Positions 23,460-34,905 of a DNA stretch of 64,000 nucleotides are shown in pieces. Under the pieces are notes generated by a model. The model saw only the letters and a program-made list of their open reading frames with translations, ran no database searches and was not told the DNA's origin. The stretch's first letter is position 1, and each line of letters opens with the position of its first letter. Source of the DNA: Limnanthes douglasii subsp. nivea (Eukaryota; Streptophyta; Magnoliopsida; Brassicales; Limnanthaceae); assembly GCA_036936605.1 (NCBI GenBank), contig JAUPFV010000002.1, forward strand, positions 267,042,770 to 267,106,769. Reading direction: 5' to 3'. Position numbers and translations under genes: made by a program.

Positions 23460-23810
23460 TGTTATAAAATACTATGAAATTATCACAATATGGCTCAAGA
23501 ACAGAATATATGCGAATGAAAGATTTAAATGAAACACAGGATGTAACGTGGTTCGACAATTGTCTACGTCCACGGGCGCCACCAGAGAAAAGAGTTTCAC
23601 TATGATAGAAAATGTTACAGATTTCAGATTGTGTTTTGTGTCGCTCTAGTAATCTATTTATAGGGAATTAATAGACTTACTAGACTATGGGCCTAATGGG
23701 CTCATACCACAAGACTAACTCAAGTAATTGGACAATATCACTATCACAACACAAAACTGTACTGCCGGACACAGTACACAGTCAAGGCACTATTCGACTC
23801 ATTCACAACA
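23460..23810 (-). repeat. 3' LTR of copia element E (left copy)
   Basis: The plus strand reads TGTTATAAAA at the left end and CACAACA at the right end. On the minus strand this is a TGTTG...AACA repeat. A TATAAATA box is at about 23648-23656, minus strand. Confidence 0.92.
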
Positions 23811-23823
23811 AATCTTCCCCTTG
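23811..23823 (-). other. Polypurine tract of element E
   Basis: The minus strand reads aaggggaagatt directly before the LTR. This is the expected plus-strand primer for copia elements. Confidence 0.75.
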
Positions 23824-23896
23824 AGGCGAATATCCTTTCTTCACTATCAACAAAGAATCTTCTCTTCTTCTGACTCACCAAATGCCCTTAAGGCAT

Positions 23897-26473
23897 TCAC
23901 TCTATACTGCGAACACCGATCCAGTTTAGGCATTCCCTAAACTTTCGAACTGATACTGCCGTGGTCATTATATCTGCTGGATTATCGTGTGTAGACACTT
24001 TCTTCACATCAATAATTCCTTTTGATATTATATCACGAATAAAATGATACCTGACATCTATGTGCTTTGTACGCTCATGGTACATCTGGTTCCCTGTAAG
24101 GTGTATGGCGCTTTGACTGTCACAAAACACTTTTGTAGTAGTCCTATCCAAGCCCAAATCTACCACCAAACCTTGCAACCATATTGCCTCTTTAACTGTT
24201 TCTGTTACCGCCATGTACTCTGCCTCTGTTGTAGACAAAGCTACAGTAGCTTGCAACTGTGCTTTCCAACTGATCGCACTCCCAGCTAGTGTAAATACAT
24301 ATCCTGTCAGAGATCTTCTTTTATCCATATCACCTACAAAATCAGAATCAACAAAACCAACCAATGATCCTGCAACAGCATTCATCGATTCACCAATATC
24401 GGTTTTGTTAAAAGTTAAGCCAACGTTCACAGTATTCTTCAGATACCGAAGTATCCATTTCATTGCCTGCCAGTGTTCTTTCCCAGGACATCCCATGTAC
24501 CTGCTAACTACACTAACCGCATGTGAAATATCAGGACGTGTGCATACCATAACATACATGATACTACCAACTGCACTTGCATATGGAACCTTCAACATTT
24601 GTTCCAACTCAACATCGTCCTTGGCCGCTTCCACTGCAGACAACTTGAAATGAGTAGCAAAAGGAATGTTAACTGCTTTAGCATCAAACATGTTGAATCG
24701 TTTTAACACTTTCTCAATATAGCTTCGTTTAGACAAGTGTAATGTTCCTAAATTTATGTTCCTGATAATCTCCATACCAAGAATTTTCTTTGCTCTACCC
24801 AGATCCTTCATCTCAAACTCGACACTAAGCTGCTTCTTTAACTGCACAATGTGTGACATACTACAAGCAGCAATAAGCATATCATCCACATACAACAACA
24901 AGTAAACATAAGAATCATCCGACATCTTTTGATGATACACACAACTATCATATGGACTCCTCGTGAACCCTTTTGACACCATGAATGTATCAAAACGTTT
25001 GTACCATTGCCTAGGTGACTGTTTCAAACCATACAGTGACTTTTTCTGCAGACAAACTTTGTCCTCCATATTAGGTTCGATAAATCCCTCTGGTTGTCTC
25101 ATGTAGATTTGCTCCTCCAATTCACCATGTAGAAACGCATTCTTCACATCCAACTGCTCAAGCTCTAAATCTTGCAAAACTACTATGGCTAACAAAACTC
25201 GAATCGAACTATGCTTCACTACTGGAGAAAACACTTCATTGAAGTCGATTCCTTCCCTTTGAGTAAAACCCTTAGCGACCAGTCTTGCTTTGAATCGAGA
25301 TGCCTCAACCCCTGGATTACCTTCCTTTTTCTTGAACACCCATTTACTGCCTACTATCTTCTGTCCTTTAGGCAAGTCAACAAGCTTCCATGTTTGATTC
25401 TTATGAAGAGATTCAATCTCTTCTCCCATAGCATCAATCCATCGATCTGCCTCTGAACTTTCTATAGCTTCTTTGTAGCTACTAGGTTCCTGCATCTCAA
25501 CTTCTTCTGCAACTGACAGAGCATATGCAACTAGATTCACATACCTTTTTGGAAGTCTAATATCTCTTCTTTCTCTGCCCAATGCTATGCTATAAGGTTG
25601 TTGCTCTGGTTCGGGCACATCATCGTCACTATCATCCGATGCTGACGCTTCATCTCCTGATTCTGGATCCACCTCAGAACCACTTGAATTATTGGACTTG
25701 CTAGGAACTGATTCTACTTCAAGCTCAACCTGTTTACTCACAAACGATCCTGATTCGACCATTTCTTCTACTTCCTTCTGACTGTCTATCAAAGCAAACT
25801 CATTAAAAGTAACGTCCCTACTGATGAGAAAACCTGGAGACTTTGGAGAGGTACACCATAACCTATATCCCTTCACTCCAGTAGCATATCCTAGAAATAT
25901 GCATCTCTTTGCCCTCGGCTCAAGCTTACCATCTCTCACATGAGCATACGCAGGACAACCGAACACCCTCAAATGTTCATAATCAGCCGACGATCCAGAC
26001 CAAATCTCAAAAGGAGTTTTACAATCAATAGCCGTTAATGGAGACCGATTCACCAAGTAACACGCTGTATTGATAGCTTCAGCCCAAAAATCCTTTCCCA
26101 CATCGGAATGTGAGAGCATACTTCGTGCCTTGTCACAAAGCGTTCTGTTCATTCTTTCTGCGACTCCATTCTGTTGTGGTGTTCTAGAACAAGTGCGATG
26201 GCGCACTATTCCCTCAGCTTCGCAGAACTCGTTGAACTCACGACTGCAATATTTTAACCCATTATCTGTCCTAAGACGTTTGATTTTTCTTCCTGTTTGC
26301 TTCTCAATCATCGTCTTCCATTTGACAAAGGTTGAATATGCCTCATCTTTCGTTTTCAGAAAGTAAACCCACACCATCCTTGAATAATCATCAATCAAAC
26401 TCATGTAGTATCTGGCTCCGCTCTTGGATGGAATTCTGTTTGGACCCCAAAGATCTGAGTGAATGTAGTCCAC
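23897..26473 (-). CDS. pol: pol of element E: integrase, reverse transcriptase, RNase H
   Basis: This is an 858-codon open segment. It begins inside integrase at [10 protein letters not shown], which holds the first catalytic Asp. It continues with LRTDNGLKY (second Asp) and [17 protein letters not shown] (Glu). The reverse transcriptase starts near residue 360 with [20 protein letters not shown] and carries [11 protein letters not shown] as its catalytic loop. RNase H follows with [28 protein letters not shown] and [11 protein letters not shown]. It ends at 23897, about 75 bp before the polypurine tract. All the motifs I looked for are intact. The true protein would start upstream in gag, so the first codon here is only where the frame opens. 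Confidence 0.93.
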   Translation of the reverse strand: MDYIHSDLWGPNRIPSKSGARYYMSLIDDYSRMVWVYFLKTKDEAYSTFVKWKTMIEKQTGRKIKRLRTDNGLKYCSREFNEFCEAEGIVRHRTCSRTPQQNGVAERMNRTLCDKARSMLSHSDVGKDFWAEAINTACYLVNRSPLTAIDCKTPFEIWSGSSADYEHLRVFGCPAYAHVRDGKLEPRAKRCIFLGYATGVKGYRLWCTSPKSPGFLISRDVTFNEFALIDSQKEVEEMVESGSFVSKQVELEVESVPSKSNNSSGSEVDPESGDEASASDDSDDDVPEPEQQPYSIALGRERRDIRLPKRYVNLVAYALSVAEEVEMQEPSSYKEAIESSEADRWIDAMGEEIESLHKNQTWKLVDLPKGQKIVGSKWVFKKKEGNPGVEASRFKARLVAKGFTQREGIDFNEVFSPVVKHSSIRVLLAIVVLQDLELEQLDVKNAFLHGELEEQIYMRQPEGFIEPNMEDKVCLQKKSLYGLKQSPRQWYKRFDTFMVSKGFTRSPYDSCVYHQKMSDDSYVYLLLYVDDMLIAACSMSHIVQLKKQLSVEFEMKDLGRAKKILGMEIIRNINLGTLHLSKRSYIEKVLKRFNMFDAKAVNIPFATHFKLSAVEAAKDDVELEQMLKVPYASAVGSIMYVMVCTRPDISHAVSVVSRYMGCPGKEHWQAMKWILRYLKNTVNVGLTFNKTDIGESMNAVAGSLVGFVDSDFVGDMDKRRSLTGYVFTLAGSAISWKAQLQATVALSTTEAEYMAVTETVKEAIWLQGLVVDLGLDRTTTKVFCDSQSAIHLTGNQMYHERTKHIDVRYHFIRDIISKGIIDVKKVSTHDNPADIMTTAVSVRKFRECLNWIGVRSIE

Positions 26474-26829
26474 TGTGCTGAATCAGCCGATTTGCCGAAT
26501 TTGACTCTGAGTGAATGTAGTCCCAATGATTCTGCTTTATACCCTTTCAACAAATCTCTCTTTCCCAAAACAGTTAATCCTCTGTCACTCATGTGACCAA
26601 GACGCCAATGCCACAACTTATTTTGATCCTGCCTACTTTGGCTATTACTCCCTGATGATGCTACTGCAGCATCGCCCATAACAACACTCCCCTGGAGAAT
26701 GTAAAGACCCTACTGCAAACTACCTTTCATGCATACCATTGAGCCTTTTGTCACTTTGATTACACCATTTTCTGCATGGTACTTGTAACCCCGAGAGTCT
26801 AGAGTCCTAAGAGAAATCAGGTTTATTTT
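26401..26829 (-). pseudogene. pol: Integrase zinc region of element E, stopped and rearranged
   Basis: The reading continues from gag through NLISLRTLDSRGYKY (after a stop at 26830) and MGDAAVASSGSN. It then shows the first zinc ligands in LWHWRLGHMSDRGL (about 26610). The expected following CxxC segment is missing. In its place the sequence repeats 18 bases of nearby coding DNA (26454-26471 and 26506-26523). A frame change then leads into 23897-26473. The zinc finger is therefore broken. Confidence 0.8.
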
Positions 26830-27879
26830 TCACCCAGGAACATGCCAGCACGTCAAGATTCTAACAACCCCGTCAAACATTCTGATTCTGACGTTACCAA
26901 TACCACCAACAATCAACGAATGATTGTTCCCTAAATAGACAGTTCCCTGCATTGGCTTGTACGTATCAAACCACTGCTTGAACTGACACATGTGATATGT
27001 AGCGCCAGTATCAAGTACCCAAGAGTTTTGCCCAAAGTCTGAACTCACAGACAATACATCTCCTTTACCACTGTTTTCACTATCGTCAGAATCGTTCACA
27101 CCTTCAACAATATTTGCTGCATTTTCCTTTTGATTTCCCTTCTTACCATTCAGTTTTGGACAATCTCTCCTATAATGACCCTGCTCACCGCATTCATAAC
27201 AGTTTGAGTGCTTCACCCTTGACTTGGACCTCAAGTTCTTCCTTCTTAAAGAACTCGCTTTGCTTTTAGATCTTCCCCTAGTCATAAGACCTTCCCCTTC
27301 AGCTTGATTGTCTGGCTGCAACTGTCTCATCTCTTTTGATTTCAGTGCCCCTTTGACATCTGTTAGCGATAACTTATCCTTACCATACATAATGGTATCT
27401 ACGAAGTTTTCATAGGGAGCTGGTAACGATCTCAATACAAACAAAGTTTGATCCTCATCCTCAATATTGATATCTATGTTCTCCAAGTCCATTATAATTG
27501 ATTTAAAATTATCTAGGTGCTCTGTTGTGGACATACCTTCTTTCAATCTGAAATCATACAAATGTTTCTTCAAATATAATCGGTTTACTACTGATTTCTC
27601 TGAGTAAAGATCTCCTAGCTTTCTCCATGCGCAGGCAGCAGTCTTCTCACCACTAATCTCGCGAAGCACATTGTCTTTCACACTCATTAAAATCCAGCAC
27701 AAAGCCCTTTCTTGAAGATCTTGTTTCTCCTCTTCTTTCATCTCTTCTGGTAACTTATTCTCCATAGCCTTCCACAGCCCTTGCAGTACCAATGAAGATT
27801 TCAGTTTAATCTTCCACAACGCAAAGCTGGATCCCCCATCAAATTTTTCAATCATGTATTTTGTTGCTATAGACGCCAT
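26830..27879 (-). CDS. gag: gag and protease start of element E
   Basis: The ATG at 27879 (MASIATKYMIEKFDGGSSFA) lies about 35 bp after the primer site and opens 349 codons. The copia Gag domain (UBN2-like) spans about residues 1-180, with ENFVDTIMYGKDKLSLTDV near its end. A CCHC knuckle, CYECGEQGHYRRDC, follows at about residues 228-241. The protease active site WVLDTGATYHM lies at about 287-297 with its D-T-G intact. A stop at HVPG (26830) ends the frame early; copia elements normally read straight on into integrase. Confidence 0.93.
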   Translation of the reverse strand: MASIATKYMIEKFDGGSSFALWKIKLKSSLVLQGLWKAMENKLPEEMKEEEKQDLQERALCWILMSVKDNVLREISGEKTAACAWRKLGDLYSEKSVVNRLYLKKHLYDFRLKEGMSTTEHLDNFKSIIMDLENIDINIEDEDQTLFVLRSLPAPYENFVDTIMYGKDKLSLTDVKGALKSKEMRQLQPDNQAEGEGLMTRGRSKSKASSLRRKNLRSKSRVKHSNCYECGEQGHYRRDCPKLNGKKGNQKENAANIVEGVNDSDDSENSGKGDVLSVSSDFGQNSWVLDTGATYHMCQFKQWFDTYKPMQGTVYLGNNHSLIVGGIGNVRIRMFDGVVRILTCWHVPG

Positions 27880-27914
27880 TGTGAAACCCTAATTGCAAAA
27901 GCCCTAATTTCACC

Positions 27915-27931
27915 ACGTGGCTCTGATACCA
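27915..27931 (-). other. Primer binding site of element E
   Basis: The minus strand reads TGGTATCAGAGCCACG. This is the standard initiator tRNA-Met primer site of plant copia elements, placed just inside the 5' LTR. Confidence 0.92.
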
Positions 27932-27935
27932 ATTT

Positions 27936-28294
27936 TGTTATAAAAATACTATGCAATTATCACAAAATGGCTCAAGCACAGAATATATGCGAATGAAAGA
28001 TTTAATTGAAACACAGGATGTAACGTGGTTCGACAATTGTCTACGTCCACGGGCGCCGCCAGAGAAAAGAGTTTCACTATGATAGAAAAGGTTACAGATT
28101 TCAGATTGTGTTTTGTGTTTTGTGTCGTCCTAATAATCTATTTATAGGGAATTAATAGACTTACTAGACTATGGGCCTAATGGGCTCATACCACAAGACT
28201 AACTCAAGTAATTGGACAATATCACTATCACAACACAAAACTGTACTGCCGGACACAGTACACTGTCAATGCACTATTCGACTCATTCACAACA
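27936..28294 (-). repeat. 5' LTR of copia element E (right copy)
   Basis: This is a near-identical copy of 23460-23810. It carries an extra gttttgt unit near 28110 inside a run that is already repeated, consistent with slippage after insertion. Confidence 0.92.
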
Positions 28295-28700
28295 AAGAAG
28301 ATTGAAAAACTATTAAATAAGAATACTTTATTGAAGTCTAAAATTGGATAGATGATACGCCTTGAAGCGAATATAAATTAATTGGAAAGGAAGGTGTCCA
28401 AATCGGAGAGGTTGAATGAGCTAACCTTAAATAAATCTAAGGATTCTAATATTAAAGCTTTGAAAGATCAAAGAGAAAAGCTCTTTCAAACGGTTAAGAC
28501 CCAAAGGGAATCATCTTATGTTAATGATGGTACTTGGATTTTTCAAAATGTTCATCGACTTGGAGGTATGGAATTTGGGTAGATGGCTTCTTAAGCAGAT
28601 CGTCCGAATGGGATGAATGTTCAAGAAAGAAGCGGAAGAAGATGAGGATGAGGTCGTGAAGGATGCTTGCAGGCACGACTACCTTGACGCAAGGTCTCTA
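28295..28700 (+). pseudogene. Possible antisense gene of relic G, coiled-coil end
   Basis: The plus strand is open for 66 codons (28382-28579), with heptad-like charge spacing (SKSERLNELTLNKSKDSN) followed by MEFG, a stop, and ADRPNG. A frame beside it (28617-28680) is strongly acidic (KEAEEDEDEVVKD). A coiled coil, then an ...RP-G segment, then acidic residues is the end structure of the antisense genes in A, B and D. Its place, just beyond the 3' end of G's pol on the opposite strand, fits. Stops and frame changes make it nonfunctional. Confidence 0.4.
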
Positions 28701-28844
28701 GCGGCCTTAGCCGATACTGCTACTCATACTCTCACTGCAAGTCAGCAACAATCACGTAAAAATACAAAAATAATGCACCGAACAAATGATTGTCCTTATC
28801 ACACATGCTATTTCACATTACATTTTATCGATTCATTTAATTAA

Positions 28845-29439
28845 CTTTGTTTTCAATAGATGCATCTTTCATTTTTTTTTAAATTTGGAAAACTCAAGAC
28901 TCTGCATTTTGTTGGATTTTAACTGAGCTCTAACTCTTTAATTTAACTTGACAATATTATTATATTCCCTTGTGTTTATTTTATTCTTGCAGTCTTGATC
29001 AAAGCCCCGACTTTGTCCTATTTAGATTTTATCAGCCTCCGTTCGGATGTTTGCCTTTGAGATACTTCGGATGAATGTGAAAGTTAGTTTACCTCATGCT
29101 TATAACTTTTGTTTTTCATATTTTTTCACACTTCGGAAGGTCTAACCTATGTCTCTACTTAAGAGCTTTAAATTACTCCGACCAATAATAGAATTATCTT
29201 TTTTCAAGCTTTAGCCAATTTAAACAGGTGTTTACTTAAGAGTTCCAGATAATTGTGACCAACAATTTTTGGATCATTTTTTATGTTGCGGTTGGTTTCA
29301 CTTAAAGTTTCTAGACATGGTATACAATATTTAGACCTTTTTTTATCGGGCGCTTGAAGAAATGCCCCCGCTCCCTAATTAGGAATTAATGGATTTTAAA
29401 GGATACTTAAGTCACAAACTAAATAGAAAAATGAATTAA
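28845..29439. other. Noncoding interval of relic G
   Basis: About 600 AT-rich bases with no gene. Loosely repeated segments such as acttcggatg/acttcggaagg and ttacttaagagtt/ctacttaagagc hint at old tandem repeats, as found in the same interval of element D. Confidence 0.45.
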
Positions 29440-29490
29440 TTAGTCAGCTATGTGCATACCTCATTAAAATACCTATGCCACTATGGTTGG
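29440..29490 (-). other. Conserved noncoding block after integrase, relic G
   Basis: The minus strand reads ggtgcaccttttccaaccat and then ggtattttaatgaggtatgc. It aligns with the blocks in A (16893-16945) and D (51335-51385), and also lies about 60 bp after the end of integrase. Confidence 0.5.
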
Positions 29491-29546
29491 AAAAGGTGCA
29501 CCATTGATTATTACATTATTGTTACAAAATAATCAAAGCAAAATAG

Positions 29547-30640
29547 AATACATCAATCATATTCTTTGGATATAGACAAATATTTAGGTGTTCAATATTA
29601 TAAGGGTGTGGTATGGGTCTTTCTTCCTCATTTATAAGATTATAATTCCATGTCTTGATCTTCTTCATGGCCGTATAAAGCCCCTTCCCCCCACTTTGGT
29701 TCGAGCTTGCCAACCTTGAGGTCTCTAGTATTCATGAAAAAAATTATGAGCATTCAATTCTCTACATTTAATTCAACTCATCGAGCGCAGGAAGCATATA
29801 TGCCTCTCATCAAACTTTGGTAGTGTTGAAACCTTAGTTATTTTTTTCCTCTATTACATCCAGCTCAGATATTTTCCAAACACCACTGGCCTTTTTGTAT
29901 TAGTTATCAACTCCATATGAAGGAAAAATGATCTTTGCAAAGATAACCACATTCATCCCATACACTAGACAAAAATATTTTTATTCTATATAGAAATTCA
30001 GAGCGTTGTTTTATAAGCCTACAAGACCTTCTGAAGCAAGTTAGGTCATTTTTCTGCAGCCCTTTATAAGTTCTTCTTTAGTAACCTCAACTTAGACATT
30101 AGCCCAATAATGGAAGAGTGTTGAAAAGTGTTGTTGAGTGGCCCTTGTCCGAAAAAAGGTTCTCTTTATTCCAAAACTGGAAACTATTATGAGTAATGAT
30201 TGTCTCGAGCATTATGAACTTACAGTAAATGTTATTGTTAATAAAGTTTATCATTTTTTTTTACTTTTATCCTTGCAAGTGGTTTCGTCTTAACCCACTT
30301 AAAAAACATAGTTGATTGTCACAATGATATAATGGAGTCCTCTAGTTGCTTTAGGAATAGGTCTAACTAGATCTTAGCTCCGTATATCAAAAGGAAAATC
30401 TTTTGATATGGTTTCGAGAGGTACTTTTGGTGGTGGATAATACTCGCAAAATATTAACAATTGTCACACCTTTTGACTAACTCTTTAGCATCGACTATGA
30501 CTTTGTGCCACTAATATCTTGGTAGCAACACTCTCATTGTTAAAGTTTTATATCCGCAATGAGCCAACATTACTTCATCATTCAGCTCTTCAAAGACATC
30601 AAAAGACTTGCCTGGACCGAGGTATGATTGACCAAAAGTT
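29547..30640 (-). pseudogene. pol: Integrase of gypsy relic G
   Basis: The minus strand begins with the zinc domain MLAHCGYKTLTMRVLLPRY (about 30575-30520) and KELVKRCDNC (about 30470-30440). The core is traceable as FFKWVKTKPLARIK (about 30310-30270). The C-terminus is RPIPHPYNIEHLNICLYP (about 29610-29560), the usual W/Y-N-x-x-H-L end motif. Most of the middle is too decayed to read. Orientation matches the reverse transcriptase and RNase H to the right. Confidence 0.65.
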
Positions 30641-31300
30641 ATGAGTCAATAATCAACTTAAGTCCAACAATATCAGCCTCGTACTAAACCTCATTATGGG
30701 AAGCCTGGAAGCCAAAATAGATAACTTGATGCATTGCCTCTCCTAAATGGGCTATCAATAGAAAATATATCCCACAAACTGAATCACTAGATCCACCATA
30801 TGTACGGACTACCCACTCAAGTAGGGGAATCTCTAAGGAAGGTATCGGTCTATCATCATAGATTTCTATTAGTAGATGAGTTAACACTTGAGCTTTATAG
30901 CAGTCATCGGCTTGAAAGTTACCCTAACTCGACCGACTATCGCGTTAGACGTTCACAGATGTTGGGTTTCCAAAGTATGTTTTAGAGTGGGAGTGAGGTT
31001 CAGACAATAATATAGTGTGCCTGAACATAAGGCCTAATCTTCATTGAAACTATAACTAACGTAAGTGATAATATTTCTAGTTGGAGATATATAGTCTTTA
31101 CATATAATAGGCTTTTTCTCATGTAGTAGACGGGTTTGAGACATTTATCCAGTTTCTTTATTAAAATGACACTCACATCATAATCTAATACTACTAGATA
31201 GATGAATAGCCTATCCTCTAAAATAGCCTTAGAAAAAAATTCCAAGGATAACAAATGTGCCTTGATCTTATCAAAAGCTTGACCATACTCTTAGGTCTAA
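30641..31300 (-). pseudogene. pol: RNase H and connection of gypsy relic G
   Basis: The minus strand gives a connection segment, RLFIYLVVLDYDVSVILIKK and PVYYMRKSLLYVKTIYLQLE (31250-31050). It then gives LEWVVRTYGGSSDS (about 30810-30770), where the catalytic Asp of RTDGG is Tyr, and VIYFGFQASHNEV (30725-30685). It is dead but clearly gypsy-type. Confidence 0.7.
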
Positions 31301-32000
31301 TGGAATCGGTTTACCTTATTAAATACCTTAAAGAATTAGAAACCCTTGTCTAAAGATCAAGAAATTAACATGTTGAAGGTCATCAATCTCCCATTAGAGA
31401 TTTGAACTTCCTTGATACATCTAGGGGGCTCATGTAGGCTAGAGATCGTAAATATGATGTACCAACGTTTATCATATTTTCATTGTCTAGATATCCCATG
31501 AACTTGTCATATTAGACTCTGAATGCGTATTTATCAAGATTAAGGACTCTTCATCAACATCTTATCTGTATATACCTCTACATATTGACATGTTTTATTA
31601 TAAAATTACTTATTTACTCATTGTTGGTCCCTCATTTTGTAGCCCAAAATGCATAATCTAGTAACAAAGCATGACGCGATTGATGATGAATGTAGTGATT
31701 TATTGATAATCCAGGTGCATTTAAATTTGGTTATAGCATGATTAGGTTTCCATGAAAGATAAAAGTTTGTTACCTAAGGTAGAAGCTACCAGCTCAGGAA
31801 CACTTAGGGCGAGGAAGGGATCTTTAGGGCATAGTCTGTTCAAATATATGAAGTCAACACACATCATTAACCAAAACCGGGTTCGATGTCCAAATGAGGG
31901 ATTTGATTCCTTTATATGCCCCACTTTAGAGAGGGCCACAATCGCTTTGAATATTTAATGCTTGATATGTCTAGTAATTGTGTTGACCAATAACTTGTGA
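31301..32000 (-). pseudogene. pol: Reverse transcriptase of gypsy relic G
   Basis: The minus strand at 31939-31742 reads SKVGHIKESNPSFGHRTRF, MCVDFIYLNRLCPKDPFL and STLGNKLLSFMET. These match the fingers and palm start of gypsy reverse transcriptase. The rest toward 31300 is only traceable in short pieces, and I do not find a clean YxDD. Confidence 0.7.
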
Positions 32001-32930
32001 CAAATAATATAAAGGGAACCCATGCCATATCTGACGATTTCTAAGAAAAAAATAAATATAATTTATTAAATAAGAAAATTATCAGTTTATTTAAAAGGTT
32101 AACTAACGATAAAATGTCGGTCTTTAACACGTTCTCTTCCTCAAGCATGTAAGTTTTAGTGTTTCCCATAAATACCCAAGTTTGGGGCCTTTCTTGGGTC
32201 ATCAATAACTTCAACTTCAACCTCAACCTAACACCCCCATAACAGCTATTTCTTTGTACATATACATGTTATGTGACATTTTGAGCGAATTTCTAATCGC
32301 TTCTTATGGTGTAAACCTTATATCCAACAACGTATGGAGGAATTGGTCTATAATATGGGAAATGTCATTCACCCTATCGAGCTATGACCTTTACGTTGTT
32401 TTTATAATGAGAAGTGGGACATCAACAACCATGAACAAAACTTGGACAAACTTTATATACTTGCGTCTTCCCAAAATGAATTCACCCTTAAATTCTCATA
32501 TTACACAAATACTAACACATGTGAACCCAACCATTATTCTCTCTGAGGGCAAGATATCCGGATGGTACCTCATCTCTTAATGAGTAGGTCTAAAGATGAT
32601 TTTGTCCAAAAAATATATATCTATCAAATTATTATGACCTCATCTCCCATTATACCAACACAGATCAAGATGAAATCCTCATAGTGGTCTGCGACCCCTC
32701 TCAGATTGTGATCATTGAAAATGATATGAGGATAAAATGCTCAATAAAATAGGTCCTCCTTTGATATTGATATTCAATGATTCTAATATGTATTTTATGG
32801 GGGTATGAGTCACTCCGAACAAATTATAACCCTCGAAAATGGTTCATATGATGTTAGAATTTGGGTCTAGGTATTCTTCAGACGTGATGGGGAGCACAAT
32901 AGAATGGTCCAAAATTACTATGACTTGTTC
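32001..32930 (-). pseudogene. pol: Probable protease region of gypsy relic G
   Basis: Near 32560-32380 the minus strand gives VGFTCVS, RRKYIKFVQVLFMVVDVPL and a DRVNDISHIIDQ segment. These fit the C-terminal half of a gypsy aspartic protease. The active-site triad was not found. The segment sits correctly between gag and reverse transcriptase. Confidence 0.45.
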
Positions 32931-34090
32931 TTCTTTTGGTACTACTGCTGAAGCTTCATAATTTAAGGGATCGTCCCTCTCACCGGGTAGCTTCGGTTCA
33001 AAACTTAAATAATCTCATATAGGATTCACCTGATACTTGACAAACTCAATTAGCTTCCCATTATCAATCAACTTAGAAATTCTTTATTCAATTTTATACC
33101 ATCTCTGGTCCAACGAGTGGCGTTATAATGGCTCTTGCAGAACCCGATATTTATTTCTTCGTGGTATTTTATTATTGGGAACTATCTCTGAAACAACACA
33201 AATTTCTTGGCCATAATATAAATCTATGCCACATTTTCCAGTTAACTATGTGTATTTATCATAACAAACCCACTTGTTGGTACGATTATCCTAAGACCTA
33301 TTCAAAGGTTTGACCCGGTTCGAGGTAGTTTGATTTTTCCTTGGTCTGGCTTGGTTTGAGGGGTAGTTGGATGATAGTGGGTTGGTTATTGCATAGGGTT
33401 TGCCTTATAAACTACCATAATGGAGATACATGCTTGGTTTTGTTGTTAGTGAATATGTTGAGGCTGCCGGTTTGACATCAGTCTCAACTTCATTGTTTCC
33501 TCAACCTTAATCTAAGAAGACTCTACTTGAATCAAAAGTTCTCTAATATAAGCATCCTTTTTCTTCATCACATCTTCACCTTAAAGGCTCGAGAGGATTC
33601 CTTGTATGAACGAAGGGCAAGCTACAACTTCAAGACGATCGTCTAGGCTACTTTTTATTTGAACAAAGTATCAGGTATATTATCCCAAACTCTCATTGGG
33701 CTCTTCTTTTTAATGCATAACAGCATCACCATCATCTTTCATCTATTTTCTTCCAATAAACTAGTCCTTGAACAAGGCCCAAAAGTCTCAAAGCTTCGTA
33801 TCAAACCCGAGGGTAACTGACTGAACTAGGTCCGAGTGTTTTCTCTAAATTTTATCGAGAATGTCTCACACATAAAACTCTGCTCTTCTCAAAATATCAT
33901 TATATTATTTTTAAATTTCTCAATATTATGTTGAGTGTCACTTAAGCCTTTATATTTATCTATCTTACATTAGTCAAATTTTAATGGCCATTACCCACCC
34001 GGTATCTGAGGGGCTAAAGATGGCATGCCTTGTTGTACTCATGACTATCGTTCTAGCCCAGGTACCAGTTCGAGCTTTTAACATTTTTTG
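32931..34090 (-). pseudogene. gag: Probable gag of gypsy relic G
   Basis: Near 34000-33900 the minus strand gives KIDKYKGLSDTQHNIEKFKN. This resembles the KYDG-x-x-DPE-x-HLE-x-F segment that starts the Gag domain. The remainder is not readable. The right boundary of G, and any LTR, were not found. Confidence 0.4.
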
Positions 34091-34329
34091 ATTTTGATAC
34101 GGATAGTTGAAGTGTGGATAAGGCACATAAAAAGCAAATGGGTTATTACCAAAGTAACTAGGCGCATGCGAACTGAACCCATCATTCTTATAAAACTAAA
34201 ATTTCACCATAGATTCATTCACTAATGTCTTAGATTTAGACCGAAAATTTCCTCTTCTCTTGTTTTATCTCTCCTTCTAGATCTTGCCCTCACATTCAAT
34301 CTTTGACCATCTGAGTCACTTTAAATATG

Positions 34330-34830
34330 TCTTTCTTTGAAGATCTTTAAAACTTAGAACACTCTCCAACTTTGGACATCGTAAAAGACTCTTTACCATA
34401 AAGTAAGGTGTCAAGAAAGTGCTTATACACCATTACAGAGAACTCAATATGATAATTACTTTCTCATCATCTTCAACCTTGACTCTAACTGCATTCAAAT
34501 TAAGAATTTTTTTATTGAAATCATTCAAATCTCTTCGGATATCCTTACTACCATTCATTGCTGGTATATTCAACTCTTTCTAGAGATAATTTTTTTTCCA
34601 TAAGATTTCTTCGTGTAAATACTTTCCAACCTATGAAAAATCTTCATGGCTGGAGACTCTTCAGATACCCTCGAAGTACTTTATCCCCGAAACTTAAGAT
34701 TAGAGCACTATGGACCTTTGAAAACACTTCAAAATTAATATCTTTTGAAAATATCTTATCAATGGTAGTAGACAACTCCTTATGTACAAGGAACACCCTA
34801 ATTTTAATTCTCTAAATATTATAGTAATTT
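34330..34830 (-). pseudogene. gag: Ty1/copia gag remnant
   Basis: The minus strand gives HSALILSFGDKVLRGYLKSL (about 34735-34680), then NDFNKKILNLNAVRVKVEDD (34520-34460), then a degraded VDTLMYG-like segment and an Arg-rich end. This is the order of a copia Gag domain, as in element E. It belongs to a different, much older copia element, possibly linked to the LTR at 34906-35847. Confidence 0.6.
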
Positions 34831-34905
34831 CCCCCGTTGATTATATCAAGATCAAATTTAATGAAAATCATATTTATGATTGTGTTGGATTTTTTTATAA
34901 GATAT

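Larger units (their letters stand above)
23460..28294 (-). mobile_element. Ty1/copia LTR retrotransposon E (Tnt1/Tork-like), nearly complete
   Basis: E has two near-identical LTRs of 351 and 359 bp, an initiator tRNA-Met primer site, a polypurine tract, gag, and an 858-codon open pol segment, all on the minus strand. The LTRs differ by about a dozen substitutions and one 7-8 bp indel, so the insertion is the youngest in the window. Five bases flank it: aaaaa on the left and aagaa on the right, a probable duplication with one mismatch. Two defects, a stop near 26830 and a rearranged segment near 26480, keep it from encoding one full polyprotein. Confidence 0.93.
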
